From an uncultured Porphyromonadaceae bacterium (GTDB taxonomy: Bacteria > Bacteroidota > Bacteroidia > Bacteroidales > Muribaculaceae), in assembly GCA_905212215.1 (NCBI GenBank), contig CAJMDR010000034.1, forward strand, positions 1-11,765: a DNA stretch of 11,765 nt. Direction: 5' to 3'. Below the pieces are notes generated by a model. That model did not search any database, was not told where the DNA came from, and saw only the letters and a program-made list of their open reading frames with translations. This document shows positions 6,630 to 11,765 of the stretch, piece after piece (the first letter of the stretch is position 1; every line of letters begins with the position of its first letter). The translations under genes and the position numbers were made by a program.

Positions 6630-7258
6630 TTCCGCATTGAAGACATGGAATCGGCGAAAGGGATGCGCTGTGCTATGGAGCGGCCGAGGGTAAGCTCGTC
6701 GGTATATTCAAGGTCACCGCCTACGGCCACTCCGCGTGCCAATACAGTCACCTTGACATCATTGTTTCCTAAGCGGCGGAAGATATAGAATCCTGTGGTG
6801 TCACCTTCCATGGTAGGTGCAAGGGCAAGGATTATCTCTTCGGTCTTTTCCTCGTCGATGCGCTTTATAAGCGATTCTATTTCAAGGTCCGAGGGACCAA
6901 TACCATCCATAGGCGACACCAAACCTCCCAACACATGATAAAGCCCTTTGAACTCATGAGTGGATTCTATGGTGAGGACATCGCGTATGTTCTCCACCAC
7001 ACATATCTTGGTCTGGTCGCGGTTCGGATCGGCGCAGATATGGCATACGGGGGAATCGGAGATGTTATGGCACCGCGAACAATAGCACACGTTTGCACGA
7101 AGGTCAAGTATGGCGTTTGCCAGTTCTTCCGCCTCTCCCGGAGGAGTACGCAGCAGATGTAATGCCAGACGCAAGGCTGTCTTGCGCCCTATGCCCGGCA
7201 GTTTTGACAGATTCGCCACCGTTTTCTCAAGTAAGCGTGAGGGATAATTGGTTATCAC
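6626..7258 (-). CDS. recR: Recombination mediator protein RecR
   Basis: A 210-residue RecR, the DNA-clamp partner of RecO/RecF that helps load RecA at gaps. Domains in order: a helix-hairpin-helix at about 17-37 (LSKLPGIGRKTALRLALHLL); a C4 zinc motif with Cys60, Cys63, Cys72 and Cys75; a Toprim domain from about 84 (KICVVEN with Glu89, then the segment ending ALAPTMEGDTTG); and a C-terminal Walker-like segment (RGVAVGGDLEYTDELTLGRS). Length is standard. The start is a GTG at 7258 overlapping the menE stop (GTGA), consistent with coupling; the next gene overlaps its own stop in the same way. Placement behind menaquinone genes is a matter of operon history rather than shared pathway. Confidence 0.96.
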   Translation of the reverse strand: MITNYPSRLLEKTVANLSKLPGIGRKTALRLALHLLRTPPGEAEELANAILDLRANVCYCSRCHNISDSPVCHICADPNRDQTKICVVENIRDVLTIESTHEFKGLYHVLGGLVSPMDGIGPSDLEIESLIKRIDEEKTEEIILALAPTMEGDTTGFYIFRRLGNNDVKVTVLARGVAVGGDLEYTDELTLGRSIAQRIPFADSMSSMRK

Positions 7259-8247
7259 GAGTGCAAAGGTAATGAAATTTTGCGTATTACTTTCCCGGAA
7301 TCGGTACGTAGGAATTCAGGTAAAACGATAATTTTCTTTGGCGCCATCTTCGAACCGAGGCGTTCACGCAGTTTCATCAGCAATACCTTTTCTTCCTGTT
7401 CAGAAAGGGTGGTCTTACGCTCTATGGCAAGAACTGGTATTTCGCCCCATTTCTCATCGTGTGCCCCGGTAATGAAAGAAGAGTAAGATGCGAGTATGTC
7501 TGCAGCTTTGATCTCCAGTTCTTCCGGATGGATTTTTAATCCGCCGCTTATTATCACATTGTCGAGTCTGCCACGAATGTAGAAAGAAGTGGGGGAAAGG
7601 AGAGTGGCAATATCTCTGGTCTCAATAAGATTTTTGCCGAAGTGTATGCACAGATTCTCCTGTTCTCCTAACGAACATCTGATTTCCGGCAGACAGGTGA
7701 AGGGTGTTTCGGAATCGTTGATAGGGCGTAGGGCTATATGTGAGGCTGTTTCTGTCATGCCATAGCTCTCCCAGGCCTTTACCTTGAGTTTCATGGCAAG
7801 GAACCTCTTCTTCAGTTCAGGTGGTATGGGACTACCACCCAAAAGGATGTTGTCTACTATTGCGAGCCTTTCCGGGTGGTTAAGCAACGATACCAACTGC
7901 GATGGCACAATGGCCAACAATGTTATTCTCCTTCCTTCAAGCAACTCGGTATCTGCAAGCGGGGTGTTTGAAGGCTCTTCCACGGTAAGTTCAGCCCCGG
8001 ACATTTGGCTGCGAACTACCATCATTTTCCCGGCGATATAGTCAGTGCTGAGGCAAAGGTGCAATCGCGACGAGGAGCTGATGTTGAAGAACTTGATTGT
8101 TCTCAACGCTGACTCCCTTACCAATGATTTAGGTAGCTTTATGGGCTTTGGTGCTCCCGTTGAGCCTGAGGAATGAGCAGTTATAAAGGACTCTTCCGAA
8201 AGCCATTCCTTAAGAAACAGCTCCACATCCTCTTTCATTCGTGCCAT
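7255..8247 (-). CDS. menE: o-Succinylbenzoate-CoA ligase, short Bacteroidetes form
   Basis: MenE activates o-succinylbenzoate with ATP and CoA in menaquinone synthesis. The ANL (AMP-forming) motifs are present in order: the P-loop SSGSTGAPKP (26-35), YGMTET (162-167), TRD (210-212, equivalent of the TGD motif), GRLDNVIISGG (226-236) with KIHPEELE, and TDSGKVIR with the catalytic Lys319. At 330 residues it lacks the extended N-terminal subdomain of typical 450-500-residue homologues, as known for Bacteroidetes MenE, so the gene is probably intact. The start is uncertain: the ATG at 8247 overlaps menC by 13 bp, while a second ATG at 8238 gives an ATGA overlap exactly like the next two junctions and may be the true start (327 residues). 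Context between menC and recR fixes the assignment. Confidence 0.92.
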   Translation of the reverse strand: MARMKEDVELFLKEWLSEESFITAHSSGSTGAPKPIKLPKSLVRESALRTIKFFNISSSSRLHLCLSTDYIAGKMMVVRSQMSGAELTVEEPSNTPLADTELLEGRRITLLAIVPSQLVSLLNHPERLAIVDNILLGGSPIPPELKKRFLAMKLKVKAWESYGMTETASHIALRPINDSETPFTCLPEIRCSLGEQENLCIHFGKNLIETRDIATLLSPTSFYIRGRLDNVIISGGLKIHPEELEIKAADILASYSSFITGAHDEKWGEIPVLAIERKTTLSEQEEKVLLMKLRERLGSKMAPKKIIVLPEFLRTDSGKVIRKISLPLHS

Positions 8248-9302
8248 TGCAACTTATCAAGGAAATCTTTGTCGCCGCTCATTTGCTCAGGTGAATATCT
8301 CATGTCCTGACCCTCTAACACCAGATGGGATGGTGCATTCTCTACATACAGCGCTCCGGTTCCTAAGCCTTGTGCGCGATGTTCCGGACTGTCGGCAAGC
8401 AGTGAGCCTGTCCATTGTGCAAGAGCAGACAGGCCGACATTGCTCTCCAGCGCCGAGGTCACCCACCAGCCGATGCCTTCATTCTGTGCTGCCTGAATCC
8501 AGTCTTCAGCTCCTGCGAAACCTCCGCAGAGTGCCGGTTTAAGAACTATGTACTGAGGCTTGACATGGCTCAGCAACGCTCTTCTCTCTTCCGGGTCGAA
8601 GATGCCTATAAGCTCCTCGTCGAAGGCGATGGGAACTGGCGATTCCTTGCAAAGTATTCCCATTTCGCGGAAATTACGTGGAGGAATGGGCTGTTCTATG
8701 CTTTCCACACCAAGGTCCGCAAGTTGGCCGAGTCGGTGCAGGGCATCGTTCCAGGGAAAAGCTCCGTTGGCGTCGACTCGTATTTCCAAATTGTTGTCAA
8801 TCTTACGTATCTCTCTGAGGAGGTCAAGTTCCGCATTCCAGTCCAAGGCTCCTATCTTGAACTTCACACAGCGGAATCCTGCCTCGATTTTCTCCATGGC
8901 CCTCCTGCGCATGGTGTCGATGTCTCCCATCCACACAAGGCCGTTGATGGTAATCTGCTGCTTGCCTTGCAGGAAAGGAGAATCATAATAAATTCTCCTT
9001 CCACCCGAAGCAAAGTCGCGCAGAGCCTGTTCAAGACCATACTGTATAGAGGAATAACGGCTGAGGTCGGTGGGTCTGCCTATGGCAATGTTTGCCAACA
9101 ACTCCACTAATTTAAGGTCATACCCTTCTGTTGCCTCCGGGCTGAGTCCCGGGAACAGCGCCGCCTCACCGAGGCCGAAAACCTCCGGATTCTTCTCATC
9201 GTAGACTTTTAGGAAACAAGTCAGCTTGCGCGTCATTGTCTCGCGCGAAGTAGTAGCCGGCGTCTTGAACTGAAGCCAGCAGGGAGCGAAAGAAAGCCGC
9301 AT
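8235..9302 (-). CDS. menC: o-Succinylbenzoate synthase (enolase superfamily)
   Basis: MenC dehydrates SHCHC to o-succinylbenzoate in menaquinone synthesis. I chose the ATG at 9302 (MRLSFAPCWLQFKTPA) because this is the family N-terminus and it falls 4 nt after the menB stop; an earlier ATG at 9344 would add 14 residues unlike the family and overlap menB. The protein is 355 residues. Enolase-superfamily catalytic residues, numbered from 9302: the K-x-K pair Lys147/Lys149 (VKFKIG), metal ligands Asp177 (RVDANGAF), Glu203 (IEQP) and Asp228 (AFDEEL), and the second general base Lys255 (VLKP). It lies between menB and menE in the same operon, so the OSBS assignment is firmer than motif evidence alone, since this superfamily is otherwise promiscuous. 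Confidence 0.93.
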   Translation of the reverse strand: MRLSFAPCWLQFKTPATTSRETMTRKLTCFLKVYDEKNPEVFGLGEAALFPGLSPEATEGYDLKLVELLANIAIGRPTDLSRYSSIQYGLEQALRDFASGGRRIYYDSPFLQGKQQITINGLVWMGDIDTMRRRAMEKIEAGFRCVKFKIGALDWNAELDLLREIRKIDNNLEIRVDANGAFPWNDALHRLGQLADLGVESIEQPIPPRNFREMGILCKESPVPIAFDEELIGIFDPEERRALLSHVKPQYIVLKPALCGGFAGAEDWIQAAQNEGIGWWVTSALESNVGLSALAQWTGSLLADSPEHRAQGLGTGALYVENAPSHLVLEGQDMRYSPEQMSGDKDFLDKLQWHE

Positions 9303-9306
9303 GGTA

Positions 9307-10122
9307 TCAGGGGAATTTGGGGAACTGGTCGAAGTCCGGGTCACGTTTCTCCAGGAAAGCGTCGCGTCCTTCCTGAGCCTCGTCCATAAGATAATAGAGC
9401 AGGGTGGCGTCTCCGGCGAACTGCATCAGTCCCTGCTGACCGTCGAGTTCTGCGTTGAGTCCTCTCTTTATCATACGGATGGCAAGCGGCGACCGTTTCA
9501 TGATGGTGCGGCACCATTCAACTGTCTCCTCTTCCAACTTTTCGGGTTCCACCACACAGTTCACCATACCCATGTCAAGAGCCTCCTGAGCTGTGTATTG
9601 ACGGCAGAGGAACCATATCTCGCGGGCTTTTTTCTGACCTACGCAGCGTGCCAGATAGCTTGATCCGAATCCGGCATCGAAGCTTCCTACCTTGGGGCCT
9701 GTCTGGCCGAAACGTGCTGTGGAGGAGGCAATGCTGAGGTCACATACTACCTGGAGCACGTTGCCACCCCCGATGGCGTAGCCGTTCACCATGGCGATGA
9801 CCGGTTTCGGAAGGGAACGGATGGCGGCATGGAGGTCGAGGACATTAAGGCGCGGTACTCCGTCTTCGCCCACATATCCGCCGCGGCTCTTGGCATGTTG
9901 GTCGCCTCCGCTGCAGAAAGCTTTGTCTCCTGCTCCCGTAAGCACTACTACGCGGATGTCCTCCCGCTCACGGCAGATGGCCATGGCGTCGAGCATCTCC
10001 TTGTTCGTCTCGGGACGGAAGGCATTGTATACCTGTGGTCGGTTGATGGTAATTTTTGCTATTCCCTCGAATTGTTCGAAGAGAATGTCGGTATATGTCT
10101 TTATAGTTGTCCAGTTGAACAT
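9307..10122 (-). CDS. menB: 1,4-Dihydroxy-2-naphthoyl-CoA synthase
   Basis: MenB is the crotonase-fold enzyme that closes the second ring of the menaquinone head group from o-succinylbenzoyl-CoA. At 271 residues it has the oxyanion-hole segments FCSGGDQ (69-75) and NGYAIGGGN (113-121). [13 protein letters not shown] (139-151) carries Gln140, Gly142 and Asp149, equivalent to E. coli Gln154, Gly156 and Asp163; this is the bicarbonate-dependent type I pattern, and Tyr83 corresponds to Tyr97. The C-terminus [17 protein letters not shown] is typical. It is the first gene of menB-menC-menE-recR-GNAT. Its start codon lies only 1 nt from one arm of a 20-bp inverted repeat, so its native leader may have been replaced. 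menF and menD, often adjacent in relatives, are absent here. Confidence 0.96.
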   Translation of the reverse strand: MFNWTTIKTYTDILFEQFEGIAKITINRPQVYNAFRPETNKEMLDAMAICREREDIRVVVLTGAGDKAFCSGGDQHAKSRGGYVGEDGVPRLNVLDLHAAIRSLPKPVIAMVNGYAIGGGNVLQVVCDLSIASSTARFGQTGPKVGSFDAGFGSSYLARCVGQKKAREIWFLCRQYTAQEALDMGMVNCVVEPEKLEEETVEWCRTIMKRSPLAIRMIKRGLNAELDGQQGLMQFAGDATLLYYLMDEAQEGRDAFLEKRDPDFDQFPKFP

Positions 10123-10123
10123 A

Positions 10124-10250
10124 GAAGTTGTTTCTACTTATTTACTAATCCAAAAAATAATGAAGTTGAGTTAATGATTTTATTCTCTTTGTCAATCTTC
10201 AGCCATCTATTTGAGTGAATCTTAACAAAGAAATAAGTCGAAACAACTTC
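10124..10250. repeat. 127-bp element with 20-bp imperfect terminal inverted repeats, MITE-like or leader stem
   Basis: The left arm (10124-10143, beginning GAAGTTGTTTC and ending ACTTATTT) is the reverse complement of the right arm (10231-10250) at 19 of 20 positions. A 7-bp inner repeat, TCTTTGT and ACAAAGA (right copy near 10225-10231), nests inside. A third partial copy of GAAGTTG lies near 10162. The interior is AT-rich and contains no credible gene. The left end lies 1 nt from the menB start codon. I see no clear target-site duplication. It could be a miniature transposable element or a long-range stem in the menB mRNA leader. Confidence 0.6.
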
Positions 10251-10402
10251 ATTGCAAACCTTTATGCTTATCCCCACTAATTTTCTACTGAGCCATAATT
10301 CCGCATAAAACATGGATATCTCAGATAACAATGCTCACGCCTTTGTAACTTATCAGACTTGAACAAGAGAATTTCATAACGATTTGGAAAGACTAATTGA
10401 AG

Positions 10403-10452
10403 ATAAAAGAAAAACACCGCCCGCTGCATTATCTCATGCAATGGACGGTGTT
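10403..10452 (-). terminator. Minus-strand intrinsic terminator, probably for the NlpC/P60 transcript
   Basis: An imperfect hairpin spans 10413-10452: AACACCG pairs with CGGTGTT at the base, and TGCAT pairs with ATGCA next to a 6-nt loop (TATCTC), with two mismatches and one G-U pair between. On the minus strand the stem is followed by TTTTTCTTTT, a proper U-rich tail; on the plus strand no such tail follows. It is the first clear terminator after the peptidase gene, about 210 nt past its stop codon. Confidence 0.65.
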
Positions 10453-10665
10453 ATAAGAAATCTTAGCTAAACGGTCAATTGACGCTGACAGTATTTCTTT
10501 CAAAATACTTTCTTGGATTCTTCACTTTCAAATTATTCCTGAAGCAAATCAGTCGCAGATGTGCCGTGGAGTATTTTCCAAACTGATTGAAGCTAAGATT
10601 AGCGAAATTGAATTTACTGATAGAAAGTTCGTTTCAGGTGAGAGGCAAGTCTTGTGGGTTGCGAA

Positions 10666-11256
10666 TTATTTTATGATACGCTTTGCTCCTACATATCGAG
10701 GAACATAGTAGCCTTTGAATTCGCTGATTCTCACACCACGGATGCTTGCGTGGATGAATGAGAAATCACCTGTTTGTCCGTTTACACTCCATACTATTCC
10801 TACATGGCCTACATTTTTGCCGCTGCTGCGCGAGGTGAAGAATACGAGGTCTCCTTTGCGAAGGTCCTTGCGAGCCACAGGAGTACCCTGTGTGTACTGG
10901 ATGCGGGAACCCGGAGAAATGTTGTAGCCGAATTTCTTGTAGATATAGCTGGTATAGCCGGAGCAGTCGAAAGCTCTCGGACCCTTGGCGCCGTGCACGT
11001 AAGGGGTGCCGATATATTTCTTTGCCTCTGCCAGCAGGTCATCGATGAGTGATGAGGTCTGCGATGAAATAGCGTTAGCGGCTTCGCGGGCATTGACATC
11101 GTTGGCCACCATATTGGTGAGTGTGTTGACATCCATACGACTCTCATGGGCAAGCTTGTGGGCTTTCTGATGAGCGTTCATGGGAGTCTGTGCGAACGCA
11201 GGGGCGAAGGATGCTATTGCTATTGCTATGGTAGCGGCTATATTCTTTATTTTCAT
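10666..11256 (-). CDS. Secreted NlpC/P60-family cell-wall endopeptidase
   Basis: A 196-residue precursor with a signal peptide (MKIKNIAATIAIAIASFAPA, cleavage likely after Ala22 in AFA-QTP). The N-terminal 40 residues of the mature part are helical and charged. The NlpC/P60 papain-like domain spans about 72-190. Catalytic Cys98 sits in FDCSGYTSYIY, His151 in NVGHVGIVWS, and the third polar residue is His169 in FIHAS. R-K-G-D-L-V-F-F before the His is the usual family landmark. Such enzymes cleave peptidoglycan stem peptides, commonly at the D-Glu to diamino-acid bond. No SH3 or LysM targeting domain is present, so it is a minimal version. It has its own promoter and is not part of the men operon. 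The exact bond cleaved is not deducible. Confidence 0.92.
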   Translation of the reverse strand: MKIKNIAATIAIAIASFAPAFAQTPMNAHQKAHKLAHESRMDVNTLTNMVANDVNAREAANAISSQTSSLIDDLLAEAKKYIGTPYVHGAKGPRAFDCSGYTSYIYKKFGYNISPGSRIQYTQGTPVARKDLRKGDLVFFTSRSSGKNVGHVGIVWSVNGQTGDFSFIHASIRGVRISEFKGYYVPRYVGAKRIIK

Positions 11257-11314
11257 GTAGTCCTATTGGAATTTTTGATGCAGTCAATCGCACATTGCTT
11301 TGACTTTCACGATG

Positions 11315-11345
11315 CAAAGTTAATATATTTTCACTTTAATGTCAA
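11315..11345 (-). promoter_or_regulatory. Promoter of the NlpC/P60 gene
   Basis: On the minus strand a perfect -7 element TAACTTTG (11315-11322) lies 20 nt from a TTG (11343-11345) within GTTGAC. This implies transcription from about 11308 and a leader of about 50 nt. The -33 match is three bases rather than the full TTTG. Confidence 0.65.
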
Positions 11346-11438
11346 CCCCCTTAATGCTGAAATTTCGGCAGTTTAACGCTATTTATGTTTCGGCACACTT
11401 TAGGTTTGGTGTGCAATTTGAGATTGTTCCTAATGGCG

Positions 11439-11576
11439 CTAATCCCGCTTGTAGCGCCGTCTCAGGCCGTTTTTTCGCTTTTCCTCTGATTGCCTCGTCA
11501 GGCACGTTTTGGTATTGAATATGGCAGTTTTACTAATTTTGCATTTAACACTCTTTAACTTTATAAAATCAACCAT
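11439..11576 (-). CDS. Possible small basic protein, 45 residues, unproven
   Basis: An ATG at 11576 opens a 45-codon frame ending at TAG 11439. The product begins MVDFIKLKSVKCKISKTA and ends GLRRRYKRD; 15 of 45 residues are Lys or Arg, and there is no signal peptide or membrane segment. The start codon is the last three bases of the 3' arm of the three-way-junction structure, so translation could be structure-controlled. Against it: no good promoter or Shine-Dalgarno was found on this strand, and the GGCGCTA hairpin overlaps its end, so it may be a chance frame in structured non-coding DNA. I do not recognise a family. Confidence 0.2.
   Translation of the reverse strand: MVDFIKLKSVKCKISKTAIFNTKTCLTRQSEEKRKNGLRRRYKRD
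11508..11541 (+). promoter_or_regulatory. Promoter-like site on the plus strand facing maf
   Basis: TTTG (11508-11511) is followed after 22 nt by a perfect -7 element TAATTTTG (11534-11541). Transcription would start near 11548 and run toward the 3' end of maf, in antisense to it. The two TTTAAC copies and the three-way junction lie directly downstream. No plus-strand gene follows in the window. Confidence 0.4.
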
Positions 11577-11621
11577 TTCAGCACTTTATCTGTAGTGGCT
11601 TAGGTCGTGAAGCCTGAAATG
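11574..11621. other. Predicted three-way junction, 48 nt, no unpaired junction bases
   Basis: An outer 8-bp stem CATTTCAG (11574-11581) with CTGAAATG (11614-11621) encloses two hairpins that abut exactly. The first is CACT/AGTG (11582-11597, loop TTATCTGT) and the second GCTT/AAGC (11598-11613, loop AGGTCGTG). All pairs are Watson-Crick. The inner stems are only 4 bp, so stability is modest. It fits an RNA on either strand, either from the plus-strand promoter-like site or in the 3' region of maf. Confidence 0.35.
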
Positions 11622-11671
11622 TTAACGGACCGAGTGTGAGAATTTGGTGTACAACTGCCGCTTGAGCTACC

Positions 11672-11765
11672 TTATAAGGTCCAGTAACTGAAGTGTTGAA
11701 GCTCGCGGAATAGACGATATACAGGAAGTCCCATGACATTATAGAAACTACCCTCTATTCCCTCT
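11672..11765 (-). CDS. maf: Maf-family nucleoside triphosphate pyrophosphatase, C-terminal fragment (cut by window edge)
   Basis: Only the last 30 residues and the stop are in the window. They read EGIEGSFYNVMGLPVYRLFR and then a short tail ending SYWTL. The G-I-(E/Q)-G-S-F-Y-N-V-x-G-L-P segment followed by an amphipathic helix is the characteristic C-terminus of Maf proteins. These hydrolyse dTTP/UTP or modified nucleotides and are thought to act in housecleaning and division control. The 5' part lies beyond 11765. No strong terminator was found just after the stop, so the transcript may run into the structured region at 11376-11671. The family call rests on a short but distinctive motif. 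Confidence 0.8.
   Translation of the reverse strand, partial: EGIEGSFYNVMGLPVYRLFRELQHFSYWTL

Larger units (their letters stand above)
10123..10665. other. AT-rich gene-free spacer between menB and the NlpC/P60 gene
   Basis: This 543-bp stretch is visibly richer in A/T than the genes on either side and has no intact gene. Besides the inverted-repeat element and the terminator listed separately, it holds a perfect 10-bp palindrome GTCAATTGAC (10474-10483). It also has nested inverted repeats: AATCTTAGCT at 10459-10468 with AGCTAAGATT at 10591-10600, and AAAATACT at 10502-10509 with AGTATTTT at 10570-10577. On the plus strand the frame from ATG 10312 reads protein-like to 10470 except for a TGA at 10360. 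A shifted frame (10457 to about 10700) then stays open, including ISFKILSWILHFQIIPEANQ and GVFSKLIEAKISEIEFTD. This may be a decayed foreign gene, but I cannot name a family. No good promoter for menB was found here. Confidence 0.45.
11376..11671. other. Structured intergenic region between maf and the NlpC/P60 promoter
   Basis: About 300 bp without a recognised gene. It contains three hairpins: GCACAC/GTGTGC (11393-11414, 10-nt loop), GGCGCTA/TAGCGCC (11435-11458, 10-nt loop) and TGCCT/AGGCA (11491-11504, 4-nt loop). A direct repeat TTTAAC occurs at 11544 and 11554, one helical turn apart. A plus-strand promoter-like site, a three-way-junction fold and a small basic ORF on the minus strand are listed separately. 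No tail of T typical of a strong maf terminator follows any of these hairpins on the minus strand. A non-coding RNA or dispersed intergenic repeat would fit, but neither can be shown from this window alone. Confidence 0.5.

Noticed and set aside
8415..9110. 231-residue plus-strand ORF
   Set aside because: It is antisense to menC, whose catalytic motifs are intact; the translation shows no recognisable domain.
9303..9344. Earlier ATG start for menC
   Set aside because: It would overlap menB by 38 bp and add 14 Ser/Thr-rich residues unlike the family; ATG 9302 gives the typical N-terminus just after the menB stop.
11627..11682. tRNA-like segment on the minus strand (GGACC/GGTCC ends, a D-arm-like TAGCTCAAGCGGCAG)
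   Set aside because: The span is about 56 nt, too short, with no pairing D-stem, no anticodon arm and no T-loop (GGTTCGA); part of it encodes the Maf C-terminus.

Overview
The window looks like chromosomal DNA from a Bacteroidales bacterium of the gut Bacteroidetes type, possibly Muribaculaceae or a relative (family level is inference). Three observations support this. Several intergenic regions carry the Bacteroidetes sigma-ABfr promoter pattern (TTTG or TTG, 19-22 nt, then TAnnTTTG), and Shine-Dalgarno sequences are weak. The proteins include a short Bacteroidetes-type MenE, a pRiA4b ORF-3-like protein and a GLUG-repeat secreted protein. I see no integrase, transposase, CRISPR array, rRNA or intact tRNA.

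Layout, left to right. (1) 48-624, minus: ruvA with a good promoter, but the reading frame is broken about six codons after the start, apparently by an 11-nt deletion between short direct repeats. (2) 681-730: a 9-bp tandem repeat between the divergent ruvA and pRiA4b-like promoters. (3) 868-1419, plus: an acidic pRiA4b ORF-3-like protein that converges, through a two-way terminator, on a classical ferritin gene (1489-1971, minus). (4) 2125-2607, plus: a small outer-membrane beta-barrel protein, divergent from ferritin. (5) 2815-6033, plus: a 1072-residue secreted protein built from two tandem GLUG beta-helix modules, ending at a strong two-way terminator.

(6) 10122 down to 6123, minus: a tightly packed operon menB-menC-menE-recR-GNAT, with gene boundaries overlapping by about 4 bp or separated by 4 nt. 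MenC, MenE and MenB give successive menaquinone steps: o-succinylbenzoate synthesis, its CoA activation, and ring closure to dihydroxynaphthoyl-CoA. RecR (recombinational repair) and an acetyltransferase are translationally coupled behind them. menF, menD and menH are not adjacent; the usual upstream neighbours are replaced by about 540 bp of AT-rich DNA that is non-coding or decayed.

(7) 10123-10665: this spacer holds a 127-bp element with 20-bp imperfect terminal inverted repeats ending 1 nt from the menB start codon, a strong minus-strand terminator hairpin, nested inverted repeats and a possibly decayed ORF. (8) 10666-11256, minus: a secreted NlpC/P60 peptidase with its own promoter. (9) 11376-11671: a structured intergenic region with three hairpins, a plus-strand promoter-like sequence, and a 48-nt segment that can fold as a three-way junction with no unpaired junction bases. 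Its minus-strand end contains the start codon of a small basic ORF. (10) 11672-11765, minus: the C-terminal end of a Maf-family nucleotide pyrophosphatase, cut by the window edge.

Most of the window is ordinary housekeeping and envelope content. The items most worth a second look are the broken ruvA, the inverted-repeat element at menB, and the structured region beside maf.
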